64,000 bases of DNA from an uncultured Bacteroides sp. (lineage in GTDB: Bacteria > Bacteroidota > Bacteroidia > Bacteroidales > Bacteroidaceae), in assembly GCA_949288585.1 (NCBI GenBank), contig CASEKR010000017.1, positions 1-64,000 on the forward strand, in the 5' to 3' direction. A program made the translations under genes and the position numbers. Below, one piece after another: positions 16,626 through 25,364 of this stretch. Position 1 is the first letter of the stretch. Every line of letters starts with the position of its first letter. Below the pieces are notes generated by a model, which saw only the letters and a program-made list of their open reading frames with translations, was not told the origin of the DNA and ran no database searches.

Positions 16626-17612
16626 ATGATACATAGCATGAAAAGATGGGTGGCCGCCATGCTGGGCATGGTTTTCGTTGCCACTTTGTCTGCACAACAG
16701 GTTGACTATTCTGTCGTAGCTGTGCCCGAGGAAGCCGGAAATGACTTCATCCGCATTACGACCGATGCCGATTGTGTCTGCCTGCCCCAAGTGAAACGCT
16801 TCAAAGACCGCATAGATTGGTTTTCGAACCGTATCCTCGACATCACGCCCAGTGGCGACAACATCGCTTACTTGTCCGCGCGAAACAATACGACCAATAT
16901 TTTTATCAAAGACCTGAACAAGCAGGGAGGCTCCACGCAGCGCACCAACCGCACGGCAGTGGTAGATTTCGCTTTCTCGCCCGATGGCCGCTATCTCTGC
17001 TTCTCGGAGACGCGCGGCAAGACCAACCAGATTTTCCGCACCGATGCCCGCAAGGGCTATGTCTGCCGCCAGATTACGAACGGCGCGCGCGACTATTCGC
17101 CTGTCTATTCGTCGGACATGAAGCAGATATTCTTTGCGCGGCTCGAGGCGCAGAACGTGAGCATTTGGAGCTACGACATCAGTAACAATTTCCTTTCCAC
17201 TTATAGCAACGGCATGAATCCCTGCCCCTTGCGCAACGAGACGGCTTTCATCTGCTCGCGCGTCAACGGCGCCGGGCTGAGCGAGTTGTGGAAAATCAAC
17301 TACGAGACGGGTACCGAGGAGTGCATCATCTCCGACGCGGAGCGTAGTTTTACGTCGCCTGTCGTGTCGCCCGACGGGCGGTGGGTGCTCTTTGTGGGCA
17401 GCAGCCGCATCGAGCAGGGGAACATCCGCTATCTGAACACCGACCTCTTTGTGGCCCGCCTGGACGGCACGGAGATGACCCAATTGACTTACCACGCGGC
17501 CGACGACCTCAGCCCCGTGTGGAGCCAGGACGGGAAATTTATTTATTTCATCTCGCAGCGCGGCAGCGCTACGGGAGTGGCAAACGTTTGGAAAATGACA
17601 TTCAATTATTAA
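16626..17612 (+). CDS. exported TolB-like PD40 beta-propeller protein
   Basis: A 328-residue protein with a signal peptide (MKRWVAAMLGMVFVATLSA, beginning at the fifth codon). Repeated WD40-like PD40 motifs follow: FAFSPDGRYLCFS, VVSPDGRWVLFV and PVWSQDGKFIYFIS. Such repeats form a periplasmic beta-propeller as in TolB, used for protein contacts at the envelope. The gene is followed 40 bp later by an outer-membrane barrel gene on the same strand. Start at 16626 (MIHS) or at 16638 (MKRW) is possible, and both keep the signal peptide. No enzymatic residues are evident. Confidence 0.85.
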   Translation: MIHSMKRWVAAMLGMVFVATLSAQQVDYSVVAVPEEAGNDFIRITTDADCVCLPQVKRFKDRIDWFSNRILDITPSGDNIAYLSARNNTTNIFIKDLNKQGGSTQRTNRTAVVDFAFSPDGRYLCFSETRGKTNQIFRTDARKGYVCRQITNGARDYSPVYSSDMKQIFFARLEAQNVSIWSYDISNNFLSTYSNGMNPCPLRNETAFICSRVNGAGLSELWKINYETGTEECIISDAERSFTSPVVSPDGRWVLFVGSSRIEQGNIRYLNTDLFVARLDGTEMTQLTYHAADDLSPVWSQDGKFIYFISQRGSATGVANVWKMTFNY

Positions 17613-17652
17613 TCATTAATTGTTTTATTAACCATTTAATTATTTACAAGTT

Positions 17653-18366
17653 ATGAAAACATTGAAGACTTTGTTGGTTCTGGCCTTCGTGGGCCTGGCA
17701 GGTAGTGCTTCTGCACAGTTTGCTAACTCTGGTTCCGGTTCTGGAAGCATTTGGACAACGGTAAATACCGATGGGTACAACCGTGTGTATGTGTCATATA
17801 ACCCGATTAAAGCTAAGTATGATGCTCCGGGTGTTGACGATGATAAGTACCAAGGTTTTACTGTCGGATATTTGAGAGGTATTGGCTTGACTCAGAAAGT
17901 GCCTTTGTATTTGGAGGTAGGCGCAGGGTTGCGATATGGTAGGTATAAAGATGATATCAACGAAAGTGAATCAGGTTATTCGTATACGAATGAGTATAAG
18001 ACGACAATCTTTGCATTGAATATTCCTGTAAGTTTGGTGTATCGGATTAATGTAAATGATGATTTTGCTATCAGTCCGAATTTTGGATTTGATTTCCGTC
18101 TTAATCTTTCGGGAAAATCTAAGAATGAATGGTCAGAAGTTTATGATGGAGAAGTCCTTGACTCAGGTTCTAGCGATGTTAATTTGTTTGATGATGATGA
18201 TATGGGTGGTGATGCGTGGAAGCGTTTCCAAGCTGGTTGGCACATTGGTGTAGGCTTCGACTACAAAGCTCTGCATTTTGGTGTTGACTACGGTACAGAT
18301 TTCAACGAAATCACTGAAAAGGTAAAAGTCGCTACCACTTCTGTAACGGTAGGTTATAACTTCTAA
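17653..18366 (+). CDS. outer-membrane beta-barrel protein
   Basis: A 237-residue protein with a signal peptide (MKTLKTLLVLAFVGLAGSASA) followed by alternating amphipathic strands and a terminal aromatic (VGYNF). This pattern is typical of small 8-10-stranded outer-membrane barrels in Bacteroidetes (porin-family/PorT-like). A low-complexity acidic run near residues 165-180 (FDDDDMGGD) probably forms an external loop. The gene is clearly more AT-rich than its neighbours, which fits a fast-evolving surface protein. It is followed by a strong terminator. Cargo or function is unknown. Confidence 0.85.
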   Translation: MKTLKTLLVLAFVGLAGSASAQFANSGSGSGSIWTTVNTDGYNRVYVSYNPIKAKYDAPGVDDDKYQGFTVGYLRGIGLTQKVPLYLEVGAGLRYGRYKDDINESESGYSYTNEYKTTIFALNIPVSLVYRINVNDDFAISPNFGFDFRLNLSGKSKNEWSEVYDGEVLDSGSSDVNLFDDDDMGGDAWKRFQAGWHIGVGFDYKALHFGVDYGTDFNEITEKVKVATTSVTVGYNF

Positions 18367-18396
18367 TCAAACATTAGTATTTTTGTTTATAGGGAT

Positions 18397-18430
18397 AGCC
18401 AATCGGCCTTCGGGCCGGTTGGCTTTTTTT
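18397..18430 (+). terminator. factor-independent terminator after the barrel gene
   Basis: AGCCAATCGGCC and GGCCGGTTGGCT form a 12-bp stem (one G-T pair) with a TTCG loop, followed by TTTTTTT. Confidence 0.92.
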
Positions 18431-18503
18431 ATGGGGTATGTGTGGATATTCCGATTAATTCTTTAACTTTGCGATGTTAAAAACAAATGCGGAGGAAGAA
18501 CTA

Positions 18504-18668
18504 TGAAAGCTACTATTTCTACTTGATACGAATATCTGTATATTCCTTTTGCGCGGGAAGTATGATGTGGATAAAAAATTAGACAGAGTTGGTCTGGAAA
18601 ATTGTTATATATCCGAAATTACAGAGGCTGAATTATCCGTATCTTTTATTATCCTTTCGCTCCCCTGA
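18504..18668 (+). pseudogene. VapC-type PIN-domain toxin, decayed N-terminal remnant
   Basis: From 18519 one frame reads LLDTNICIFLLRGKYDVDKK and continues GLENCYISEITEAEL, the N-terminal third of a VapC/PIN nuclease with the first catalytic Asp (DTN) and the ITEAEL region. No ATG is in frame. The nearest ATG (18503) is one base out of frame and stops after seven codons. The frame ends at 18668, so the remaining two thirds of the domain, with the other catalytic acids, are missing. No antitoxin gene is seen beside it. I read it as a dead toxin gene. Confidence 0.8.
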
Positions 18669-18679
18669 AAACTTGCCGC

Positions 18680-18743
18680 AAAAACACTTAAGTATTTTCT
18701 CCGGAATGCTTAAGTAAAACTTGAGAAATACTTAAGTGTTTTT
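18680..18743. repeat. perfect 18-bp inverted repeat with CTTAAG words
   Basis: AAAAACACTTAAGTATTT at 18680-18697 is the exact reverse complement of 18726-18743. The 28-bp spacer contains a further GCTTAAGT copy. It lies just past the VapC remnant in an AT-rich gap. Confidence 0.9.
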
Positions 18744-19143
18744 GTGGTGTTCTTATTCTTCATGCACAGGTGGTTATAGATGTGTATATAGGTAATTATT
18801 GGGCATTTATATTCTGTATTTCTCCGGGAAACGCATATTTTTACAAAGAAGTGGAACGTTGGATTTATGTATTGAAGAACATGGAGACTTTGCAAAGATT
18901 GCCCAACTTTGAGGGGCGATTACCGGTTTGCCTGTCCGGGAACTTGGGAAATTATAAGTTTTTTCAATCTGTTGCCAATATTTCCCCATAATTGTTCCTT
19001 TCTTTGCAGAGAAACACTTATCTTTGCATTCGTTAAGAATCAGGGCGCTATGGGGATTCTCATTTCCTGTCGGCTTCCGCGCCTGTTGTTATTGTTTTAT
19101 GCCGAAAGTGGAAGCCATAGGCAACCAAACACAAGTAATGATT
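18744..19143. other. AT-rich gap upstream of the DUF5723 gene
   Basis: No supported gene. Short open frames on either strand lack family features. The only signal is the -7 box at 19019-19026. The stretch from 18431 to here is the most AT-rich non-coding part of this region. Confidence 0.5.
19019..19026 (+). promoter_or_regulatory. -7 box for the DUF5723 gene
   Basis: TATCTTTG, 117 bp before the chosen start. A TTTG at 19003-19006 is only 12 bp upstream, too close for a -33 box. Confidence 0.55.
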
Positions 19144-20529
19144 ATGAGAAAAAAGATGCACACAAGTCTTAAACAAGTGGCCTGGACATTGGCTTTGCTG
19201 ATGGTGTCTGCCGTAGCCCAAGCACAGTTCTTGCGTTCGTCATACTTTATGGACGGAGCTGCCAAGCTACAACTCAATCCCGCCAACCTGCCTTCGCGCG
19301 GTTATGTCAATGTGCCTGTCGTGGGCATGTTCAACGCTTCGGCCTACACCAACTCGCTGGGCACGCAGGACTTCATCGACATGTTTGATGCAGATGTCGA
19401 TTTCTGGGATTCCCCTTCGTTCAACAAGAACTTGAAGGATCTGAACAAGGCTTCTATCTCGCTGAACACGGACATTATTTCCTTCGGTTTTTACCGTAAG
19501 AGCGCCTTTTGGTCGTTCAACGTCGGCCTGCGTACCGATATAGAGGGTGCCTTCCCGCGCGGCTTGTTCGACTTCTTGCGCGACATGCCGGACGACATCA
19601 ACGACTGGAACAACCAGCGCTTCGGGTTTGACGAACAGGCTTTGGCCTTGAATGCTTACGTGGAAGTAGGCGTGGGTTACGCACGCCCCATTGGCGACCG
19701 CTTGGTTGTAGGCGGTAAGTTCAATTTCCTGCTGGGCGGGGGCAACCTGGACTTGCGTATCAAAAACGTGAATATCGCGGCCAACAATTTGTATGATGCC
19801 AACGGAGACCTGAATCTTAACGGTTCGGCGGAAATCAGTATTGACGCCCGTGCCGAAGCCAATGTCGAGGGCCTCGAGTTGCAGCAGTCCGAGGAGGGCT
19901 ATGTGGACGATGTGGAGTATAATAACTTCGGCATCAGCGGTTATGGCGCAGGCATCGACCTGGGTGCAACCTATCGCTTGCTGGATAACCTGACCGTGTC
20001 GGCCGCCGTGCTCGACTTGGGCTTTATCAAGTGGGGCAAGAGCTCGTCCAACGTCATTGCCGCCAAGACCGACCAGCATTATGATGTGAACAACATCCAA
20101 GAGTTCTATGACCGTGTGGAAGGCGGCGACATTGTAGACTTCGACCTCCTCCAGATGCAGGAAGAGGGCGAGAAGAAAGCACGCAACACGCGCCTGCCGA
20201 CCACGTTGGTGCTGGGTGCCGAGTATGCTTTCTTCAACGATAAGCTGTCGGCCGGTGTGCTTTCCACCACGCGCTGGGGACAGGTGAACACTTTGAGCGA
20301 ACTGACTTTGTCTGCCAACTTCCGCCCTGCCCGTGCCTTGAACCTGTCGCTTAGCTATTCCATGCTGCAGAGCGCCGGAAAATCCTTTGGTTTCGGCTTC
20401 AAGCTGGGCCCGTTGATGGTCGGTACGGACTACATGTTCCTGGGCAAGAACTCGCGCAGCGTCAATGGTTATCTGGGATTGTCCTTCTCGATGGGCAAGA
20501 ACCGCAAGAATGCCTGGGGAGGCAAATAA
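19144..20529 (+). CDS. DUF5723-type outer-membrane barrel protein
   Basis: A 461-residue protein. The start MRKKMHTSLKQ at 19144 gives a clean signal peptide ending VAQAQF. A longer reading from 19024 is possible but has no signal. The mature part is rich in alternating strands and ends GYLGLSFSMGKN, with a lysine/asparagine tail. It contains YFMDGAAKLQLNPANLPSRGY, here quoted in parts: SYFMDG and LNPANLPSRGY, the hallmark start of DUF5723/PorV-like barrels. These proteins are abundant in Bacteroidetes outer membranes and their role is unclear. It stands alone, upstream of nnrD/nnrE. Confidence 0.82.
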   Translation: MRKKMHTSLKQVAWTLALLMVSAVAQAQFLRSSYFMDGAAKLQLNPANLPSRGYVNVPVVGMFNASAYTNSLGTQDFIDMFDADVDFWDSPSFNKNLKDLNKASISLNTDIISFGFYRKSAFWSFNVGLRTDIEGAFPRGLFDFLRDMPDDINDWNNQRFGFDEQALALNAYVEVGVGYARPIGDRLVVGGKFNFLLGGGNLDLRIKNVNIAANNLYDANGDLNLNGSAEISIDARAEANVEGLELQQSEEGYVDDVEYNNFGISGYGAGIDLGATYRLLDNLTVSAAVLDLGFIKWGKSSSNVIAAKTDQHYDVNNIQEFYDRVEGGDIVDFDLLQMQEEGEKKARNTRLPTTLVLGAEYAFFNDKLSAGVLSTTRWGQVNTLSELTLSANFRPARALNLSLSYSMLQSAGKSFGFGFKLGPLMVGTDYMFLGKNSRSVNGYLGLSFSMGKNRKNAWGGK

Positions 20530-20585
20530 TCGGCCTGTGTAGCAGGAAAGCTGCTGCGGAAGATGCGCTTTTGCGACTAAATTCG

Positions 20586-20593
20586 TACTTTTG
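20586..20593 (+). promoter_or_regulatory. -7 box for the NAD(P)HX repair gene
   Basis: TACTTTTG, 27 bp upstream of the start at 20621. Confidence 0.65.
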
Positions 20594-20620
20594 CTGCGTA
20601 TTTAAAAAGGTAAGAGCGCA

Positions 20621-22144
20621 ATGATGAAAATATTTCCTACTTCGACTATCAAGCAGCTTGATGCTTATACGATAGAAAATGAACCTGTTGCTTCCATCGA
20701 CCTGATGGAACGTGCCGCCCGTGCTTTGGCTTCGGCCATTGCCGGGCGGTGGAGTTTAGGCACCCGCTTCACCGTCTTTGCCGGGCCGGGCAACAATGGG
20801 GGCGACGCTTTGGCGGTGGCCCGCCTGCTGGCGGAGAAGGGATACGGGGTGGAAACCTTCCTGTTCAACACCAAAGGAGGGCTGTCGCCCGACTGTGCCG
20901 CCAACATGGAGCGGCTGGCTGCTGTGCCTGATGCCAATTTCCATGTGGTGACTTCGCAGTTTGTCTTCCCAAAGCTGACGGCGGACGACGTGATAATAGA
21001 CGGGCTTTTCGGCAGCGGACTGAACAAACCGCTGGCGGGGGGCTTCGCGGCGGTGGTGAAGTTCATCAACGCTTCGCCGGCGCAGGTGGTGTCCATCGAC
21101 GTCCCTTCGGGGCTGATGGGCGAGGACAATTCTTACAACGCACCTTCGGGCATTGTGCATGCCAGCCTGACTTTGAGCTTGCAGTTGCCCAAACTTTCCT
21201 TCCTCTTCGCTGAGAATGAGCCTTACGTGGGCGAATGGCGCTTGCTGGACATCGGCCTGAGCAAAGAAGGCATGGCAGAGATGCCGACGGATTACAGCCT
21301 GACCGAGCCGGCGGACGTGGCCGCCTTGCTGAGGCCGCGCGGCCGGTTTGCCCACAAGGGACACTTTGGCCGGGCGTTGCTCATCGCCGGGTCGCAGGGC
21401 ATGGCCGGGGCGTCGGTGTTGGCGGCGCGGGCTTGCCTGCGTTCGGGGGTGGGGCTGCTGACGGTGCATGTGCCTTTCTGCAACAACGGCATCGTGCAGA
21501 CGGCCGTGCCCGAGGCGATGACCGAGATTGACCTGAGCGACACGTGCTTCGCGACGGCTGCCGACACGGACGATTACCAGGCGGTGGCCATCGGCCCCGG
21601 GCTGGGCAAGCGGCCTGAGACGGTGGCTGCGCTGGTGGAACAGATTGAGGCGGGCGAGACGCCGATGGTGCTGGACGCCGACGCGCTGAACATCCTGGGC
21701 GAGAACCGGGCTCTGCTGTCGCGCCTGCCCAAAGGCTGCATCCTGACGCCGCACCCGGCGGAGATGGACAGGCTGGTGGGCAAGTGCCGCAATTCGTTCG
21801 AGCGGCTGGAGCGGGCGCGCGGGCTGGCGAGGGACGCCGACGTGCACATCGTCTTGAAGGGGGCCTTCACGGCTGTCATCGCGCCCGACGGGTCGTGCCG
21901 CTTCAACACGACGGGAAATCCCGGCATGGCGACGGGCGGCAGCGGCGACGTGCTGACGGGCGTGCTGCTGGCCCTGCTGGCCCAGGGTTATGCCCCGGGG
22001 GATGCGGCGGCGCTGGGCGTCTGTGTGCACGGACATGCCGGCGACCTGGCGGCCGAGGAACTGGGGCAGACGGCCCTGACGGCGGGCGACATTGTGCGCC
22101 ATCTGCCGCAGGCGTGGCAGGACATGTCTACTTTGCGCGGGTAG
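20621..22144 (+). CDS. nnr: bifunctional NAD(P)H-hydrate epimerase / dehydratase
   Basis: A 507-residue fusion that repairs damaged NADH/NADPH hydrates. The N-terminal YjeF epimerase domain spans about residues 1-215 and includes GPGNNGGDALAVARLL and IDVPSGL. The C-terminal ADP/ATP-dependent dehydratase domain spans about residues 225-500 and includes GHFGRALLIAGS, AIGPGLG, LDADALN, LTPHPAEM and GSGDVLTG. Both domains look complete. Start MMKIFPTS at 20621, and the second Met is equally possible. Its 3' end overlaps the convergent DUF5715 gene by 17 bp. The gene is very GC-rich. Confidence 0.96.
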   Translation: MMKIFPTSTIKQLDAYTIENEPVASIDLMERAARALASAIAGRWSLGTRFTVFAGPGNNGGDALAVARLLAEKGYGVETFLFNTKGGLSPDCAANMERLAAVPDANFHVVTSQFVFPKLTADDVIIDGLFGSGLNKPLAGGFAAVVKFINASPAQVVSIDVPSGLMGEDNSYNAPSGIVHASLTLSLQLPKLSFLFAENEPYVGEWRLLDIGLSKEGMAEMPTDYSLTEPADVAALLRPRGRFAHKGHFGRALLIAGSQGMAGASVLAARACLRSGVGLLTVHVPFCNNGIVQTAVPEAMTEIDLSDTCFATAADTDDYQAVAIGPGLGKRPETVAALVEQIEAGETPMVLDADALNILGENRALLSRLPKGCILTPHPAEMDRLVGKCRNSFERLERARGLARDADVHIVLKGAFTAVIAPDGSCRFNTTGNPGMATGGSGDVLTGVLLALLAQGYAPGDAAALGVCVHGHAGDLAAEELGQTALTAGDIVRHLPQAWQDMSTLRG

Positions 22145-22814
22145 TGATGTGGAAGCAGGCCTGGCGAATCTCGTATTTCACGTAGCAGCGCCCGGCTTGT
22201 TTCAGGTCGCGCAGCACCTCGGCCAGGACCAGTTTCAGCGTGTCGGCGCCCACATCCTGCATGGGCCGTCCGTCGGGGTCCTCCACTTTGTCGAAGCGTT
22301 TCCAACTGATGTCGAAGGTGGTGCCGTAGGCGTGTGTGGAGTTGGCCGAGGCGTTGGTGTTGCGTCGCCGCAGCCGTTTGACGTCGTTCTGGGTGCGGAG
22401 GACGGAGGTGACGATGATGCGGTTGGGGTTAAGCCCCTTGCAGGCGAGCGAATCGAGGAAGTTTTGCCCGATGGTGTCGAGCAGGGCGGCTGCGCCGGGG
22501 ATGAGGTAGGGGATGGAATGCGTGAGCGAATCGACCGTGTACCGCTCGTTGTCGTCGATGAGGGTGAGGGCGCCGGTCATTTTCTCTGCCGTTTCGCGCG
22601 AGGCGATGGGGGCGATTCCGATGGCTTGGGCGACGGCGAGTTGGCGGTCGTTGCGGTCGCCGAAGGTGCGACCGAAGTTGGCGACGCCCCGGATGTTGCG
22701 CGGGTGGTTCATCTTCATGCCGAGGTCTTCTTTCTTCTTGCAGCCCGCGAAGGCGAGGGCGCCGCACAGGCTGGCGGCGAGCACGAGGGGGAGTATCTGT
22801 TTTCTTCTATACAT
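22128..22814 (-). CDS. DUF5715-type lipoprotein (M15-peptidase-like)
   Basis: A 228-residue lipoprotein. The start MYRRKQILPL gives a signal peptide with the lipobox AFAGC followed by KKKED. The C-terminal part contains SANSTHAYGTTFDISW, which resembles the zinc-site pattern SxHxxGxAxD of VanY/Hedgehog-type peptidases and is the basis for linking DUF5715 to wall-peptide hydrolysis. Only one histidine of the usual set is obvious. The catalytic role is therefore tentative. It overlaps the end of nnr and is divergent from truA, each with its own promoter box in a 118-bp gap. Confidence 0.75.
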   Translation of the reverse strand: MYRRKQILPLVLAASLCGALAFAGCKKKEDLGMKMNHPRNIRGVANFGRTFGDRNDRQLAVAQAIGIAPIASRETAEKMTGALTLIDDNERYTVDSLTHSIPYLIPGAAALLDTIGQNFLDSLACKGLNPNRIIVTSVLRTQNDVKRLRRRNTNASANSTHAYGTTFDISWKRFDKVEDPDGRPMQDVGADTLKLVLAEVLRDLKQAGRCYVKYEIRQACFHITTRAK

Positions 22815-22835
22815 ATTTATATGGTTTTTCGCGGG

Positions 22836-22843
22836 CAAAGTTA
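22836..22843 (-). promoter_or_regulatory. -7 box for the DUF5715 gene
   Basis: Minus-strand TAACTTTG, 21 bp upstream of the start at 22814. Confidence 0.6.
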
Positions 22844-22887
22844 CAACAACGCGGGCAGGCGTGGAAGTGTTTTCGCGCATTTTTGCG

Positions 22888-22895
22888 TACCTTTG
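22888..22895 (+). promoter_or_regulatory. -7 box for truA
   Basis: TACCTTTG, 37 bp upstream of truA, divergent from the DUF5715 promoter 45 bp away. Confidence 0.62.
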
Positions 22896-22932
22896 CGGGC
22901 GATTTTTTAGGAACTTTTGACGGAATAGAGAC

Positions 22933-23682
22933 GTGGAACGGTACTTTATTTATCTTTCATACGACGGGGCGGCCTACCACGGGTGGCAGGTGCAGCCCAA
23001 CGGGGTGAGCGTGCAGGAATGCCTGGAGCGCGCGTTGTCGACCCTCTTGCACCGCGAGACCGGCGTGACGGGGGCGGGGCGGACGGACGCGGGGGTGCAC
23101 GCGGCGCAGATGGTGGCGCACTTCGACGCGGAGGGGCTGCTGGATGGCGCGGAGGTGGCCGGGCGGCTGAACCGCCTGTTGCCGCCGGACATCGCGGTGC
23201 AGCGGCTGGCGAGGGTGAGGCCCGAGGCCCATGCGCGGTTCGACGCGACGGCGCGGACGTACCGTTACTTCGTGACGACGGCCAAGGAGCCTTTCCGGCG
23301 GCAGTACCGGATGCGCCTGTTCCACGAGCCGGACTTCGGGGAGATGAACCGGGCGGCCGCGCTGTTGCTGGAGTATCGTGACTTCACCAGCTTCAGCAAG
23401 CTGCACACGGACGTGAAGACGAACCTCTGCCGGGTGACGGAGGCGCGGTGGTCGCGTGTGGACGGGACGACGTGGGTGTTCACGATTCGTGCCGACCGTT
23501 TCCTGCGCAACATGGTGCGCGCCGTGGTGGGGACGCTGCTGGACGTGGGGCGGGGCAAGCTGTCGGTGGAGGGTTTCCGCCGGGTCATCGAGCAGAAGGA
23601 CCGCTGCCGGGCGGGGACGTCGGCCCCGGCGCAGGCGTTGTTCCTGGCGGAGGTGGAGTATCCGTCGGAGGTTTTCTTGTGA
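22933..23682 (+). CDS. truA: tRNA pseudouridine synthase A
   Basis: A 249-residue enzyme making pseudouridine at positions 38-40 of tRNA anticodon stems. The catalytic motif [11 protein letters not shown] lies near residue 47-57, with [10 protein letters not shown] at the start. [17 protein letters not shown] and the closing [13 protein letters not shown] are also typical. The length is normal. It is followed 36 bp later by an EamA transporter gene on the same strand. Third positions are heavily G-ending here, unlike DUF3256 downstream, where they are C-ending. Confidence 0.97.
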   Translation: MERYFIYLSYDGAAYHGWQVQPNGVSVQECLERALSTLLHRETGVTGAGRTDAGVHAAQMVAHFDAEGLLDGAEVAGRLNRLLPPDIAVQRLARVRPEAHARFDATARTYRYFVTTAKEPFRRQYRMRLFHEPDFGEMNRAAALLLEYRDFTSFSKLHTDVKTNLCRVTEARWSRVDGTTWVFTIRADRFLRNMVRAVVGTLLDVGRGKLSVEGFRRVIEQKDRCRAGTSAPAQALFLAEVEYPSEVFL

Positions 23683-23718
23683 TTCCCTGGTTGTTTCATT
23701 CATTTTTTTTCTTCGCAT

Positions 23719-24615
23719 ATGTGGTTGGTCTTGGCCTTTGTCTCTGCGGCGTTCCTGGGTGTTTACGATGTTTTCAAGAAGCATTCCTTGCGCGGCAACG
23801 CGGTGTTGCCGGTGCTGTTCCTCAACACGCTCTTCTGTAGCCTGGTGTTCGTGCCCTTCATCGTGGCGTCGCGCTGCTGGCCCGATGCGCTGGGGGGGAC
23901 GTTGTTCTGCGTGCCCCGTGGCAGTTGGGAGGCGCACGGTTTCATCCTGCTCAAGGCGGTGATTGTGCTCTCGTCGTGGTTTTTCGGCTACGTGGGGATG
24001 AAGCATTTGCCGCTGACCTTGGTGGGCCCCATCAACGCCACGCGGCCCGTGATGGTGCTGCTGGGGGCGATGCTGCTGTTCGGCGAGCGGCTGAACGCCT
24101 GGCAGTGGGCGGGCGTGACGCTGGCCGTGGCGTCGTTCTTCCTGCTGAGCCGCTCGGGGCGCAAGGAGGGGATAGACTTCCGCCGCGACCGCTGGGTGGG
24201 CTGCGTGGTGCTGGCGGCGGTGCTGGGCGCGTGCAGCGGGCTGTATGACAAGTTCCTGACGGCGCGTTTCGAGCCGATGCTGGTGCAGGCGTGGTACAAC
24301 GTCTACCAGGCGCTGCTGATGGGCCCCGTGCTGCTCCTGCTGTGGTGGCCGCGCCGGCGGGCGCAGGCGTTCCGGTGGGACTGGTGCATCCTGGGCATCT
24401 CGCTCTTCCTCTGCGCGGCCGACTTCGTCTACTTCTACGCGCTCAGCCTCGAGGGGTCGATGGTGTCGGTCGTCTCGATGGTGCGGCGGGGCAGCGTGGT
24501 GGTGTCCTTCGCGTTCGGCGCGATGGCCTTCCACGAGAAGAACCTTCGCGGCAAGGCGGTCGACCTCCTGCTGGTCCTGCTCGGCATGTTGTGCCTCTAC
24601 CTGGGCAGCCGCTAA
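23719..24615 (+). CDS. EamA/DMT-superfamily transporter
   Basis: A 298-residue inner-membrane protein with about ten hydrophobic helices arranged as two EamA-like halves. The first half shows GPINATRPVMVLLGAMLLFGE, here in parts: GPINATRPVMV and LLFGERLNAWQW. The second half ends DLLLVLLGMLCLYLGSR. Drug/metabolite transporters of this type export amino acids or metabolites, and the substrate is not predictable. Its last 4 bases overlap the convergent HU-type gene. Nothing suggests truncation. Confidence 0.88.
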   Translation: MWLVLAFVSAAFLGVYDVFKKHSLRGNAVLPVLFLNTLFCSLVFVPFIVASRCWPDALGGTLFCVPRGSWEAHGFILLKAVIVLSSWFFGYVGMKHLPLTLVGPINATRPVMVLLGAMLLFGERLNAWQWAGVTLAVASFFLLSRSGRKEGIDFRRDRWVGCVVLAAVLGACSGLYDKFLTARFEPMLVQAWYNVYQALLMGPVLLLLWWPRRRAQAFRWDWCILGISLFLCAADFVYFYALSLEGSMVSVVSMVRRGSVVVSFAFGAMAFHEKNLRGKAVDLLLVLLGMLCLYLGSR

Positions 24616-25079
24616 GGCGTTTCCTCCTGCTCCTGCTCCTGCCACGCGCGGTAGTCCTGCACCGAGCCGAAGGCGACTCCCCCTGCCACCAGCCCGTCCT
24701 GCTCGAAGCGCACGCGCTCCAGCGTCTCGCGGCCCAGGCTGCGGGCGGGGCGGAAGACGATGCGCGGGCGGCGGATGAGGCGCGGGTCGAAGTCCTCGGG
24801 GCGGTCGACGCCGGGGCTGCCGAACTCCAGCCGCAGCGTGCCCAGTTCGCCCAGCCCCACCGTCAGCCCGCGCGCCAGCAGGGCGGGCAGGCGGTCCGCC
24901 AAGAGTTGCAACGCCAACTCCAACTCCGCATACGACAGGGTGGTGTCCTGCGTCACCAGCTTTGCCAGCTCGCGGCCCTCCATGCGCGGCGAGGGCGACG
25001 GCTCGGCGTGCCACTGCCCGTCCTTCTCCGGGTTGATGCGGTTCTTCTTCTGATACAACGTGTACTTCGTCATGCTCAT
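24612..25079 (-). CDS. HU/IHF-family DNA-binding protein (HU-HIG type)
   Basis: A 155-residue protein of the long HU-like kind seen in Bacteroidetes. Helical N-terminal elements (MEGRELAKLVTQDTTLSYAELELAL) are followed by the dimer core VGLGELGTLRLEFGS, the region DFDPRLIRRPRIVFRPA, and a short C-terminal tail rich in Gln/Glu. It would bind or bend DNA. The promoter box lies about 100 bp upstream, so the transcript leader includes the 23-bp-period array at 25110-25170. A second HU-type gene at 58967 has a similar arrangement. Start could be 25079 or 25073. Confidence 0.85.
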   Translation of the reverse strand: MSMTKYTLYQKKNRINPEKDGQWHAEPSPSPRMEGRELAKLVTQDTTLSYAELELALQLLADRLPALLARGLTVGLGELGTLRLEFGSPGVDRPEDFDPRLIRRPRIVFRPARSLGRETLERVRFEQDGLVAGGVAFGSVQDYRAWQEQEQEETP

Positions 25080-25109
25080 GTCCTCCTTCCTTCCCCGTGG
25101 GATAATGAT

Positions 25110-25170
25110 GGAAAGCCGTACAACTTACGGCTGGAAAGGTGTACACCTTACGGGGAGAAAGCCGTACACC
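25110..25170. repeat. 23-bp-period array in the leader of the HU-type gene
   Basis: Three units spaced 23 bp (GTACA at 25118, 25141, 25164). Units contain the dyads GCCGTA…TACGGC and AAGGTGTACACCTT. The array sits between the -7 box and the start codon of the minus-strand HU-type gene. Confidence 0.85.
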
Positions 25171-25179
25171 CATCCTTCG

Positions 25180-25187
25180 CAAAGATA
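25180..25187 (-). promoter_or_regulatory. -7 box for the HU-type gene
   Basis: Minus-strand TATCTTTG, about 100 bp upstream of the start, placing the repeat array in the 5' leader. Confidence 0.6.
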
Positions 25188-25364
25188 CGCATTTTTCTCC
25201 GGAAATCCCGCCATCTTTCTTCGGAACCCCCGCCGTCTTCTCCGCGCCCCCCCGCGCCTGCCACCGTCTTTGTGGAAAAAAATTTCCCCCTCTTCGCCCC
25301 TCAGGCTTGCTTGTCTCGCGCATTATCCCCATCTTTGCACCCGGATATTTTGAAACTCGACCGT

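Noticed and set aside
22957..25332. A 791-codon open frame on the minus strand across truA and the EamA gene
   Set aside because: It is antisense to two well-supported genes, rich in Arg/His/Pro as expected for a shadow frame in GC-rich DNA, and has no family features.
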